Below, piece after piece: positions 31,081-41,648 of a DNA stretch of 64,000 bases. The stretch is from Galdieria sulphuraria (taxonomy: Eukaryota; Rhodophyta; Bangiophyceae; Galdieriales; Galdieriaceae). How positions within the stretch are numbered: position 1 is the first letter of the stretch; every line of letters starts with the position of its first letter. Both the position numbers and the translations under genes were made by a program. Below the pieces are notes generated by a model. That model was given only the letters and a program-made list of their open reading frames with translations, searched no databases and had not been told where the DNA came from. The stretch spans positions 1-64,000 of the forward strand of contig NW_005178426.1 of assembly GCF_000341285.1 (NCBI RefSeq). Reading direction: 5' to 3'.

Positions 31081-32021
31081 TTAAAAGTAATCGGTTGAGT
31101 CATTGAAGAGAGAAGACTTGAGTTCTCCATGAGAAGAAGGTGGCCTTACTATGACTTTACGTACGGAACGAATTTCCACATCGGCAGGACTTTTTACTTT
31201 TGTTATTTGTTCATGTGGAACTCTCTCTCTTTGTCTCCATTTGTGAAAGTTTTTGTTGGGCAGGTCGAAGTTTCGAGGAAGATATCGTTCTATTCGAATA
31301 TCTTTTTGTCCCTGTGGAAAATGAAGTTTTGCCTCATGAGAATAGAAATATTGCTGATATCTAGGAACATTATGGTTTGCCTTGATCTTCATAGTGTGAT
31401 GAGCTTCATACTTTGGAAATATTGGGTCCTTACCAAAACTCCTAAAGGATCCAACTCTTTTTTTCGAATGAGTTGTTGATATTCTTCTATTTCTTTTGCT
31501 TCCTGTTCCAAGTGTTCACGAAACCAGTCTGGCAAGTCTTCAGGTAGTGTTATTAGGTCGACATCGAACAATTCTATAAACTGTTCGTTGACATAACGTG
31601 CTTTGGAGGAAGCAAACGTTCGATATTCGTGAATAACTGCACTCAAACTCCAATTCTGTAGTCTTCTTAGACAACCTACCAGAATACCTACTTGATGTAT
31701 GCCACTCGTGTCACACACAAGCAAAGGATGTGACTTTCTGTCGAGTACCCATTCGAGTCCATCCTTTACTAGTTCTTCACTCATGGGTTTCCAAGAAGTT
31801 TCCGTTGTTAAAGACCTGCTTCCCAAGTGTACCAAAGTGATATCATTTTCTTCCAAAAAGTTACAAACAACTTTGGTGGGAACTTCTGCAGATAGAAGAA
31901 GAACAGTCTTGAGATTCAAAAGTTTGATAAAAGGAAAACTAATAGGAAAAAAGAGATTGGAGCGATATATTCCAGTTTCTACTATACCAAACATTTCAGG
32001 TGGACATAGTTGTTGAGACAT
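31081..32021 (-). CDS. SIW14/OCA-type dual-specificity phosphatase homologue, degenerate P-loop
   Basis: Two exons: 32021-31434, then 31386 (or 31380)-31081; two AAG acceptors six bases apart are equally possible. About 297 residues. PPEMFGIVETGIYRSNLF and GCLRRLQNWSLSAVIHEYRTFA are characteristic of the Siw14/Oca1 family (PFA-DSP). The signature loop that should read HCxxGxxRTG is VCDTSGIHQVG here: the Cys remains, but the Arg is missing and the loop is one residue longer. It is probably catalytically inactive on phosphotyrosine or inositol pyrophosphate, like several yeast Oca proteins. ATG 32069 is an alternative start; the GTG upstream was rejected. Confidence 0.8.
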
Positions 32022-32168
32022 GATGATAATATGGCTATGAAGAACAGTTGTCTCAATTTTCTGATTCATCCATAAATACACAAAAAATGATTCTCGTTGT
32101 GAACTTTTCTTTTTTATATATCTATACTTTTCAAATGCAGTCGTCACAGTTATTCACGATAGGATAGA

Positions 32169-33871
32169 ATGAGATGCTTATGTAAACAAGTGGATCTTAA
32201 AGGGATGAATAATAGGATGGCAAAGGAGATCAACGCATGTGCTTTTGTAAAGTTACCAACTTGTGTACTTGGGAAACCATACAACTCTCTCTGTATTAAG
32301 TGTACAGCTACTATTTGTCGTTGGAAGTTCTTTTGCCGTTCGTTCAAGTTATCCACTATCAACAGTAATAGGAAAGCGTTGGGAGTCTACTCGTCCGACA
32401 AAACGACAAACCAGGAATCGGACAACTCGAAAGCCTTGAAAGTTTCAGATACTTTTGTAAAAACTTTGAAGAGTCGATACGGTTGGTCTATGAAAAACGT
32501 ACCGGAGCGTTTCTTAGTTGTCTTGATGTGCTTTTTAAGCTTTGTTCTTTGTAACATGGATAGAGTCAACGTCTCTGTTGCTATTCTTCCCATGTCCAAA
32601 GAGTTTGGCTGGAGTCAAAGTACTGTAGGAGTCATTCAAAGCTCTTTTTTTTGGGGTTATTTAGTTACTCAGGTGGGTTCTTTTGTTGTTTGGAATACAC
32701 AGGATGATTCACTTTTTGGCGCTTTTTGTTTAGATTCCCGGAGGCTATTTGGCTGATAAATATGGCGGTAAACTTGTATTAGGTTGGGGTGTTTTGGCTT
32801 GGAGTTTGATGACTTTTGTTACTCCTTATGCGGCATCCAAGTCCTTTCCTGTTTTATTACTATCACGTGCGTTGTTAGGTTTTGGAGAAGGTGTTGCTAT
32901 GCCTGCTATGAATCAGGTTGTATCGAAATGGATACCAAGTGGAGAAAGAAGTCGTTCTTTGGCACTGATTTACTCTGGAATGTATTTTGGTTCCGTCATA
33001 GGTTTATTACTTTGTCCCAAAATGATGAGCACTTTGGGTTGGCATTCCGTATTTACCAGTTTTGGTGCGTTGGGAATTCTTTGGTGGCTCATATGGAATG
33101 CTTGGATAAAGAGTTCACCTGAAAAGAGCAATAGTATTTCACAAGATGAAAAGAATTATATTCTGAAACAAAGAACAACTATTGGAAACAAAATGGACCG
33201 TACTTCTCGTGATATTCCTTGGAAATTGCTATTTTCCAAAAAGGCAACTTGGGCCATCATCGTAGCCCACTTCTGTACTACCTGGGGTTATTTTGTTTTG
33301 TTGACTTGGCTTCCTACTTATTTCAATCAACATGTAAGTGTGCTTGGAATAGATTCATTGTTATTGTATTCACGCTTTCTAGTTGGGATTGAACTTGGCT
33401 TCTTCCTCCTTTGTTTCTGTTCTTCCTTGGTTAGCTATGGCATTATCTGCCAATGTGGGTGGATGGTGTGCCGATTATTTGTTATCAAAAGGATTTTCTA
33501 TCACTTTTGTTCGCAAACTGATGCAAACTATGGGTCTAATGGGCCCTGCTTTGTTTCTCAGTATTGTTAGCTTTGTCCATCATCCTGTTACGGCTGTATT
33601 ATGTATGGCTTTGGCTTTGGGTCTGGGTAGTTTTGCACAGTCAGGTGTATATGCCAATCATCAAGATATTGGTCCAGAATATGCCGGTGTTTTGTTAGGT
33701 ATTTCTAACAGTTTTGCCGCTATTCCTGGTATTGTTGGAGTAGCTCTTACCGGATTTATTCTGGATAAAACGGGTGGTGCTTGGTATATCGTATTTGGAG
33801 TGGCTATTGGCTTTTATATTTTGGGCACAGTCGTATACAATACTATGGGCACTGGTAAACAAGTATTTTAG
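32169..33871 (+). CDS. Anion transporter of the ANTR/SLC17 family (MFS), probably plastid
   Basis: Three exons (32169-32672, 32734-33333, 33383-33871; introns 61 and 49 nt) give 530 residues. The N-terminal ~110 residues are basic, Ser/Thr-rich and acid-poor, consistent with a plastid transit peptide. Twelve transmembrane helices follow. NMDRVNVSVAILPMSKEFGW is the SLC17/ANTR helix-1 signature, and GYLVTQIPGGYLADKYGG and LLSRALLGFGEGVAMPAMN match plant ANTR phosphate/ascorbate transporters. The predicted role is anion (phosphate-type) transport across the plastid envelope. The substrate is not settled. It converges with and overlaps the adenylate kinase gene at its stop. Confidence 0.9.
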
Positions 33872-34481
33872 AAACTTAATAAATTGGGAAGCTTGATGGA
33901 AGACGACGATGTATCTTTGGTTTTCTATTGTTCGAAAATATCACTCTTATGTGACTCAAATGATGATGCCATCCAACAACTTACCAAAGCTTCAAAATTT
34001 TCTAAATATTGACAAATCTGTTCAAATACTTGTAGAGTGGGTCTCTTATTACTCGTATTGATTGTCACCAATTTATCCTATTTCATTCTTCCATGTATGA
34101 CCCCCACCATTGCATGAAATGACAAAAACTTACTTGAAAAAGTTGGATAATAGGTAAGCAACTTTGATGAAACTGGAATAGTCTTTTTCTCATCACTATT
34201 TCATTATCGTCGATTCTTCTTTGCAAAAAAGGAATACTATCTGGAGGAGGTGGATAGTAAGTCGGATGGTAAAGAATACCTGTTAGTGGGTCATATAATC
34301 GTTCTCTCATCCATTCTAATCCACATTCGTTTGTCAATATTATTGTTATTATTATTATCTATATATGGATGCATAGACTCATACCGATGGCATCTTCATC
34401 ACTTCGTTGTAACAGAAACACGATATCCACACCGATGTGATGGGATGACATTTTCAAAGCCTATATATACCCAAAGAGATG

Positions 34482-34517
<36 letters not shown>

Positions 34518-35159
34518 GAGAGTCTCATTTCTTACTTGAGAAATAGTTCGTGGAAATCCATCCAAAATATAGCCTTTGTTTTGACAATCTTGTTGAGCAA
34601 TGCGACTGGAAATCAATGGCAACTGTAGTATCCAGTTCAGTTGAGATACAAAGGAATCTCTTTTCAAACTGACCATTATGCTATCAGGTAACATATCACC
34701 TTGTTTCATATATTGAGCTGCTAATGCACCGAGAGATGTGTTCTAGAGAGAGACTAGTTAAGAAGGAAAGCAGTCCGAGGGTTGTGTGATTGTTATACTT
34801 TGTTCATTTCTTCTCTCAATATCTGTCCTGTCGATAAGTGAACAAAACCATAACGAGAACTATACGGAGTAAAGAAGTATTTTAGAATGAAAAGATATAT
34901 GTTACCTTAAAAGGGGTGCTTGGGTTCCTTTTCCACTACATGGTTTTCCTATCAATACAATTCTTTTCACTTGTTGCTCCTTGTCTATTGATTCGCAACA
35001 TGAACAGCAACTATTATCCAAATATCGAAAAGGACGCTTCAAGCTCCTTTTGGAACCAAAATAACGAAAAGGAGTAGGAATCAACGAGATAAAGCACAAC
35101 CACGTCATGTTCAATTCACTTTGCCAATGTCTCATGGTCCATACTTGCACATTTTCCAT
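33868..35159 (-). CDS. Adenylate kinase
   Basis: Seven exons (35159-34906, 34859-34799, 34742-34536, 34460-34385, 34315-34134, 34077-33985, 33924-33868; introns 46-75 nt) give 309 residues. The N-terminal ~65 residues are basic and contain a hydrophobic patch (targeting sequence). The core has P-loop IGKPCSGKGTQ, GFVHLSTGQILREEM, KGYILDGFPRTISQ, and a lid IEWMRERLYDPLTGILYH lacking the zinc cysteines, then RKRLFQFHQ. It transfers phosphate between ATP and AMP. The last intron (GTAAGT...CAATAG, 60 nt) is optional to the frame: if unspliced, the protein ends at a stop at 33925 with a different tail. Confidence 0.85.
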
Positions 35160-35390
35160 TTTCAATCCACTTGGCAAAGAACGAGATATTCATAGTGTTT
35201 ATCGATGTCCTCAAAGAGTGATATTCCATGTACGAATGGAGTCTTTGAAACCTCAAGTGCTATTCCTCCTATCAAGTTGTGTGTTGTTTTTGAAAGGACA
35301 ACTTCTACAGATGGATGATAATGTATTGATTCCTTTTGTTGGGATTGAGAACGGATTGGTATTATATTGGAAGAAAAGACATCATTGGCT

Positions 35391-36269
35391 ATGAACACTT
35401 ATTTGTATCTCCGCGGTGAAAAGACTCGTTCTTTTGCTGTCGATGTTCATCCCGTTGTTTTGTTAAATATGGCAGACCATCATTTGAGAAGAACGGAACA
35501 ACAACATAGAGTCATTGGGACACTACTAGGTAGAGTAAACGTCGACGGTACTGTGGAAATCACCGAGTCTTTTCCCGTTCCTCATAGCGAAACATCGGAA
35601 GAAGTAGCAGTGGATATTGACTATCATAGGACTATGTATGAGCTGTCTCGTCGAGTGTCAACAGACGAAGTCATCGGTTGGTACGCAACCGGTGGATTAC
35701 CAGATGAAAACTCGGTATTGATTCATGAGTTTTATTGTAGAGAATGTACGTCCGGAATAGTTCCCGTGCACTTGTTGATGAGCGGTGAAACAAAGTCCGA
35801 CTTTGGGGTGAGGGCGTACATCAGTTGTGGACTGAAGATCGGTGAACAGTTATTGAATACCGAATTTCAACCAGTAGAAGTTGGAGTGATTTCCGGAGTA
35901 CCTGAGGCAGTGGGATATGAAGGACTGTTGGAAAGTGGTCGCCATGTTGAAAAAAGTGACTTGGCTTCCGTTTCTTCGGAATTGGATAATCTCAAGTCAA
36001 GCTTGCAAAAATTGCACAGTTTATTGGAAAAAGTAGAGAACTATGTGAGACAAGTAGTGAAAGGAACAAAGAAAGGAGATATATCTGTTGGGAGATATAT
36101 ATCGGATACGCTATCGATGATACCACAGTTGGATAACGCGAGTATAAAGAAACTATTTGGAGACCAGTTGAGGGATCTCTTAATGATACTTTACTTAGAT
36201 AAGTTGACTTGGGCAAATGTTCGATTGGCAGAAAAGTTTTTGACAGTGGAACTGGAAAATACGTCGTAG
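35391..36269 (+). CDS. EIF3F: Translation initiation factor 3 subunit F (eIF3f)
   Basis: A single exon encodes 292 residues; the upstream TTG at 35367 was rejected in favour of ATG 35391. The MPN domain (about 15-150) contains VHPVVLLNMADHHLRR, RVIGTLLGRV and EVIGWYATGGLPDENSVLIHEFY, matching eIF3f. It lacks the HxH metal-binding motif, so it is a structural MPN domain. The C-terminal helical bundle (LDNLKSSLQKLHSLLEKVENYVRQV) packs into the eIF3 octamer core. It is divergent from the adenylate kinase gene (231 bp). Confidence 0.93.
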   Translation: MNTYLYLRGEKTRSFAVDVHPVVLLNMADHHLRRTEQQHRVIGTLLGRVNVDGTVEITESFPVPHSETSEEVAVDIDYHRTMYELSRRVSTDEVIGWYATGGLPDENSVLIHEFYCRECTSGIVPVHLLMSGETKSDFGVRAYISCGLKIGEQLLNTEFQPVEVGVISGVPEAVGYEGLLESGRHVEKSDLASVSSELDNLKSSLQKLHSLLEKVENYVRQVVKGTKKGDISVGRYISDTLSMIPQLDNASIKKLFGDQLRDLLMILYLDKLTWANVRLAEKFLTVELENTS

Positions 36270-36331
36270 TGACTTGAATAAAAAAACAACACGATAAGAG
36301 ATGTTGTTCCGATTCGCTCTTCTGATTCCTT

Positions 36332-38949
36332 TTAAGTATGAGTATCTGCTGAACTAGTCGTCTTTTTGCCAACTCCATTAGCAGTATGGGTCGTCGAATC
36401 GGTATGACTATTGCTGTTATTGGCATTGTTGTTGAGTTCCTGATTCTTTGTACCCAATTGATTATTTACACTTGTTGGCTTTGTCCCAACGGATGGACTA
36501 TTATTCATATTGGATCTACCAGGACCTTTGATTCGCATGGTGCCACTCTGAGGAGAACTGGAACTCTTTCCTTTTTCCTTTTTAGTATCTTCCGATACAG
36601 GAGAAACTGCTACTTCCGGTTTGTTGGATTCCGGTTCATGACGTGACCAACTTAATGCACTCTCCGAACCAGAATGGTTCGTTCCGTTGGCAAAAGACTC
36701 TTTGGACAACTCACTTAAAGGATGAAGTGGTGCATATCTGAACAACCATCAGTAATCATATGATAAATTGAGAGAATGCAACATACTTATCTGGATCCGA
36801 ACCTTCTCTCAGGTCGCGAACCAAACTAGAAGCAAGACGTCCATGATGACTGCGTATAATATCATATACTGCAAATAATATCTCTTGCTGTACTCGTCGA
36901 TATTCGGACAAAAATACAGTTTTCGTGTAACAACTTAACCACAAGTTCACTGAATATTCACCAAAACCATCAAACCAAACCATTCGATGTTGTTTGGGAT
37001 CCAACTCTGGATGTTGATCTAGAAGATTCTGGATATCTTGAATGATGTCTTTGATGACACACATATCCTAAAAGCAGCATTCGATTATCCTTATTGTCCG
37101 TATAAGAGATATGCCAATACCTCCATAGCCAAACCAATGGTGTGTTTGATTCTTCGATTGGTCATACGAGAAGGATTTTCCATCACCAAAGTTGAAAAAC
37201 GAGAGTTTGGTATATACAAAGGTCGCTTTTCCCAAGTACGGATACGAGTCAAATACCAGCCAATCTCTTCTACAGAACCGTCAATCTGATCATTTTCAAT
37301 ACTATAAAAAAGGATATCAACAAACAGATAAGAAACAATACAATGAATAGGACAATCACTCACCTTCGGACCCAATCTCCAACAGCAAAAGGCTGCGTCA
37401 AATAAATCATAAAACCACCAAAAAAGTTACTAATAATCTCTCTTCCCGCAAAACCAATAGCAACACCTCCGATTCCACCAAAGGCTAACACTGTCTGAAT
37501 ATTGATGCCAAAAGTATCCAAAGAAATCAACAGTGCAATAGCGGAAACCACGACAGTCATAATACGTGACAAAGCATCTACTTGTGCCTTGTTCACTCGC
37601 GCTTCATAAGTTGAGCTATCAGTAAATCTTGAACGAATTCGCTCTATCCATCTCAATAAAAACCAAGTTGCTGAAAATATCACGGTCAATTCTCTAAAAG
37701 GCCTTATGTATCTCAATAGACCGGTTGCAGCTAAAGGTCTCGACACAAATTCCGCCAAAGAAATAATCACAGTAGCAACAGCTAAAAATTCAAGAGGACG
37801 CTGCATACATTCAAATACACTTTGTTCATAGCTCAACTGATTGGCATTTGGATCAAAGCGAGCATAAACCCATCTTAATGTCCTATTGACTCCCGCGCGA
37901 AGCAACAAAATCAACGCACAAACCAACGTGAATTGCGATAACACTGCAAAAGTTTCTCTCTGAGTTGGCAAACGAAGATTGGATAGAAATCTATCTTCCA
38001 AAAGGTTAACCTCACGAATATGATCCAAAGTATCTCCTATTCTCTGACGAAGCCGCACAATCCATAACTTCATAGAACCAATAGACGTCCGAGGCAAAAT
38101 AGTCCTTCCCGTACGCTCATTTGTTGTCGATATTCTTTCACTTGACTTGGGCTCAGTCACTTCTTGCTCAGAACGATGTGGCTTGTTATCCTGACTATTT
38201 CCAGTGACATGAGGAGTGACTTCAGCACTGCTTTCCTCTTTTGCGGTAGACGAATCGTTCGACTTCCCCGAATCAGGATTGGACTTGTCCAACTCTGCAA
38301 GATTCTGAAACCTCTTTTCTGATGGTAGGGGTATGCTGTTGCCTGAAGTTCCCTTTTTACTTTCCAAACCTGAAGTTTCATCCTTTGCTCTGTTATTTTC
38401 GGAAGCCGTCTTCTGTTGTAGTCTTTCTCGTATAAGAGCTTCTTCCAGTGCCTCATATCCAGTGCTCTTTACTTGTACAGCTACTGTGGATTCTTTTGAT
38501 GGAAAGTATACAAGGTTACTAAGTGCCAATGAACTCAACGTCACTCGATACCCAACTAGACATAAAACCAACAGCAAGTGAGTACCTGAACGCAGTATCC
38601 ACTTGAGACGCTTCCTATGTTGGAACAATGAGGAACCCGTCCGCAACATTTGTCTCAACAAAGCTGCAAGGAAATAAGGAGCAGTGCAAATGTGGTCCCA
38701 GCCTGACACGGAAACCCATTTCACTATCCATAAAGGTTTCTTTCTATTGAAACCCCGACTGCTAGTAGCAAGGTGACATGTTGTCCCATAAACAAATCTA
38801 GTTTGTGAGGTACGTAACCTCCTACTGGTTAGACATCGTCTGGCGGTTGAAGTTATCCATCTTCCACCCAACACGTCATAACTTGTAGCATTCCGAAAAA
38901 CAAAAAAGGGTGTATGGAAACAACAATTGACTTGTTTAGTTAATAACAT
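36332..38949 (-). CDS. MscS-like mechanosensitive ion channel
   Basis: Four exons (38949-37364, 37301-37121, 37067-36787, 36737-36332; introns 49-62 nt) give 817 residues. The frame upstream opens at TTG; ATG 38949 is used. The N-terminal ~100 residues are S/T/R-rich (possible organelle targeting) with a hydrophobic helix near 130-150, then a long charged region. Several transmembrane helices follow, and the MscS pore helix [20 protein letters not shown] with [17 protein letters not shown]. The beta domain continues in exon 2 ([23 protein letters not shown]). Exon 4 is a low-complexity Ser/Asn/Thr tail. Such channels release osmotic pressure in plastids, ER or plasma membrane. Confidence 0.9.
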
Positions 38950-39459
38950 GACCGCTTCCAAAAAGGAAACAACACTGCTAACAACGACGTGATTCAAAGT
39001 TCATTTTGCCAGTTTCACACCAAATGGCACCGTAAAAAGAGATTGCCTAATTCAATTTTTCCACCAATGAAATAGTAATGGGTTCCTATTATCATCACTC
39101 TTGTGCACCACACACACATACATTCACACGAATATACATATACACATTTATGTATATGTATGTTTGTAAATAGATAACTGTGGTGATAAATTCAAACTGA
39201 CAAATATATCACTTTTCCAAAAAGGGGGTATTCTATGGGAAGATAGAAAAATGCCAAGTGTCTCTCACAATTGGGCGCCAACATTTTGATGACAAACGTT
39301 GGTCTTAGTCCAACTGGATATGACAAAGTCATTTTGTCTGCAAGGAGTTGACCTTTATCTTTTGTTCTTTCTTTATTGGCATGACCAGGGAATGGAGAGA
39401 ATTGTATAACAAATGACTGTTGTTGATTAGAACAGATAGAAAAATCTGATAAACTTGGA
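38950..39459. other. Divergent intergenic region, MscS and 2Fe-2S genes
   Basis: It contains a CA/TA-rich stretch (39105-39170) and a G-GGCGCCAA site at 39274. A minus-strand frame at 39192-39479 starts with GTG and has no recognisable features. Confidence 0.45.
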
Positions 39460-39915
39460 ATGAGCTCCCCATTGAGCACAACGTTTGTCGCTTTTCAACT
39501 CCCAACATGGTCATATAATAAAAGTGATAAAGCTCTCAGGAAAATGACACTTACGAAAAATATGACACTGAAGCACAACGAAAGCAACCTCAAGTCAAAG
39601 AAGGTTGTTATCCGCTTCCTCCCAGATAATGTTGTTGTGCAAGCGGAGGTTTGGATTTCACTATTGGAGCTTCTTGAATTGTTTTGAGTGCTATTGAAAT
39701 AGGTTGGAAAGAGATTGCTTGACGTTGCCTTACAAGCAGGTCAACTGAAAGAACATCCTCTAGAGCCGTTTTGCAGAGATGGCGGGTGTTACAAATGTGA
39801 AATGGAAACGTCGAACAAGTTATTTGAAGAGTACCCTCTAATAAGGACGTGTAAATATACCGTGCCAGTCGTTTCAGAAGAAATACAATTGACAAAGCAA
39901 GTGAATCACTTTTGA
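39460..39915 (+). CDS. Small 2Fe-2S ferredoxin-like protein
   Basis: Two exons (39460-39648, 39703-39915; 54-nt intron) give 133 residues. After a basic N-terminus (possible presequence) comes a ferredoxin beta-grasp start (KKVVIRFLPDNVVVQAEVGKRLLDVALQAG). The cluster loop FCRDGGCYKCEM (C-x4-C-x2-C) follows, and a fourth Cys in IRTCKYTVP about 25 residues on. The family binds a [2Fe-2S] cluster and transfers electrons. The domain is short and ends soon after the fourth Cys. MTLTKNMTL at 39544 is an alternative start. The redox partner is unknown. Confidence 0.75.
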
Positions 39916-40187
39916 ATAACTTAATTCTCAAAGTTTATTATAGGGTAGATAATGATCAACTTTGGGGTGAAAATATGTTGTAAGTGTATCGAGGGAAGAA
40001 AGTGTTGCTTTTCATGAGTAACAAAGAGCGGATTGGTATAGAACCAATGAAATTCCTTTTCTCCAATTGAATCGGGGAAAAATTAATTATAATTGTCAAC
40101 GACGCTGTGTGGGTGCAGACTTGTTACTTGGACTAGCCTGAAGTTTTCGTACGAAAGTTTCGATTCTCTTTTGTGCGTAAACTGGTG

Positions 40188-40672
40188 ATGGTAAGATTGA
40201 AATAAATATACTGATCAGAGTTAAAGTAGATTTAGGCCCAAAATAGTGGTATTCATCCCAAAGCCTATCCTTTGGCAGACGCACAACTGACGGTACAAAT
40301 CTTGGACTTGATTAGACAGGCTTCCAACTACAAACAGCTGAAAAAAGGAGCTAATGAAGCCACGAAGACCTTAAATAGAGGTATTTCCGAATTTGTAGTT
40401 CTTGCAGCGGACACAGAACCCTTGGAAATTCTATTGCACCTGCCTTTATTATGCGAAGACAAGGCAAGGATAACGTTTATTTTAAAGGCATTCTTAACTT
40501 ATCTTTTTATTAGAATGTTCCATACGTATATGTTCCTTCCAAACAGGCGTTAGGAAGGGCCTGTGGTGTGTCTCGGCCGGTTATTGCGTGTTCCATCACC
40601 GTCAACGAAGGGTCTCAACTCAAAACACAAATAAGGAACATACGAGACCAGATTGAAAGATTGCTATTATGA
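40188..40672 (+). CDS. SNU13: SNU13 / NHP2L1 (15.5K), U4 snRNP and box C/D snoRNP protein
   Basis: Three exons: the first coding exon is just the ATG (40188-40190), then 40236-40463 and 40514-40672, giving 129 residues. Almost every residue from [13 protein letters not shown] to the end matches human SNU13, including [17 protein letters not shown]-type RNA-binding and CGVSRPV. Intron 1 (45 nt) splits Met1 from Ala2; without it no in-frame ATG exists. Intron 2 is GC-AG: conservation of [17 protein letters not shown] fixes the junction after AAG. The protein binds the kink-turn of U4 snRNA and C/D snoRNAs. Confidence 0.95.
40464..40513 (+). other. GC-AG intron in SNU13
   Basis: The 50-nt phase 0 intron has donor AAG/GCAAGG and acceptor ATTAG/AAT. 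The near-invariant SNU13 sequence on both sides (EDK then NVPYV) leaves no alternative junction, making this the best-supported non-canonical intron in the window. Confidence 0.92.
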
Positions 40673-40945
40673 GTTGTGAAGTTTTTGGTGTTTTGAGAAG
40701 CTGCTTTGAGTTTGGGGAGACTCGTGATAGTAAGGAATACGTAGCGACTCAATATTTCGATAGTGGCCATCAGTAGAATAAATGGACATTTGGTAACCCT
40801 ATAAAGTGTCGACTCATTGGGCAAGTTAGTATTCCACTTGTAAGAAAAGAGTTTGACAATATTCACTAAAGTGTAAAGCATTTATAGTCGTACACAACTA
40901 TTTTATTTGTTACGGATTGATTGATTGATTGGAGAGTCAAAAGAA

Positions 40946-41329
40946 ATGGTAAGCTGGTGTTTATTTTCCATGAAAGCCATACTAAGTTGTTCCTAGTCAA
41001 AAGCTCTTTTCGCAGGACTCGTTGCAGCAGGCGCAGCAGTGGCTGGTCGTTATGCTGTACAAGCTTGGAAGAGAATACAAACCTTACCTGCTAGACCCAG
41101 AATTCCCCGACACATGGCCGGTGGTTTCGAACCCGAAATGACCAGAGAAGAAGCTTTTCAGATTCTAGGTTTAAGAAAAGGAGCCTCTTTAGATACTATT
41201 AGGTCGGCTCATCGTCGTTTGATGCTCTTAAATCACCCCGATAGCGGTGGAAGTACTGTCATAGCCTCTAAAGTGAATGAAGCAAAGGACTTGCTCTTAG
41301 GAAAGCGGCCAACGAGGACGAAGCTTTAG
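40946..41329 (+). CDS. TIM14: TIM14/Pam18 J-protein of the mitochondrial import motor
   Basis: Two exons: ATG alone (40946-40948), a 48-nt intron, then 40997-41329; 111 residues. A hydrophobic N-terminal anchor (ALFAGLVAAGAAVAGRYAV) is followed by the short J-domain REEAFQILGLRKGASLDTIRSAHRRLMLLNHPD with the HPD motif and NEAKDLLLG at the end. This is the exact architecture of Pam18/DNAJC19, which stimulates mtHsp70 during protein import. The usual HPDKGG reads HPDSGG here. The frame starting at GTG 41039 would drop the anchor, so the split ATG is preferred. Confidence 0.92.
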
Positions 41330-41648
41330 GTTGGGTCTAGAGAATATGGATAGTCAGAAAGTAGAAATAGAGAAGATTTTATCTCAACTAACTTGAAATT
41401 TTTTTGTTCGAGTAAACTGATGATGGGTTTGATAGTGTTGTGTTGTGTTTTTACAAGAAAATAAGCCGAAAACTGAACTCATTGTTTAGTAGGATAGGTT
41501 TTATCAACTGCAATTCTACTTGCAGCTGACTATTATGACAACGCAAATGTTCCGAGGCTACCAAGTTGCGCTTCATTCACTGCGTTTTTACTTTGAACTG
41601 TAATTGCAATTCAACAAAGGATGGAAGAGTAGTTGCTGTGATAGGAAA
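41330..41648. other. Intergenic region, nothing recognised
   Basis: A plain AT-rich spacer between two genes on the same strand. No motif or RNA gene was seen. Confidence 0.5.

Noticed and set aside
39192-39479. 95-codon minus-strand frame near the 2Fe-2S gene
   Set aside because: It begins with GTG, overlaps the start of the plus-strand gene and has no family features.
40096-40284. 62-codon minus-strand frame over the SNU13 5' region
   Set aside because: It starts with GTG and lies antisense to the conserved SNU13 exon 2.
40615-40881. 88-codon ATG frame on the minus strand after SNU13
   Set aside because: Its 3' part is antisense to conserved SNU13 codons and the rest has no recognisable motif; probably chance.
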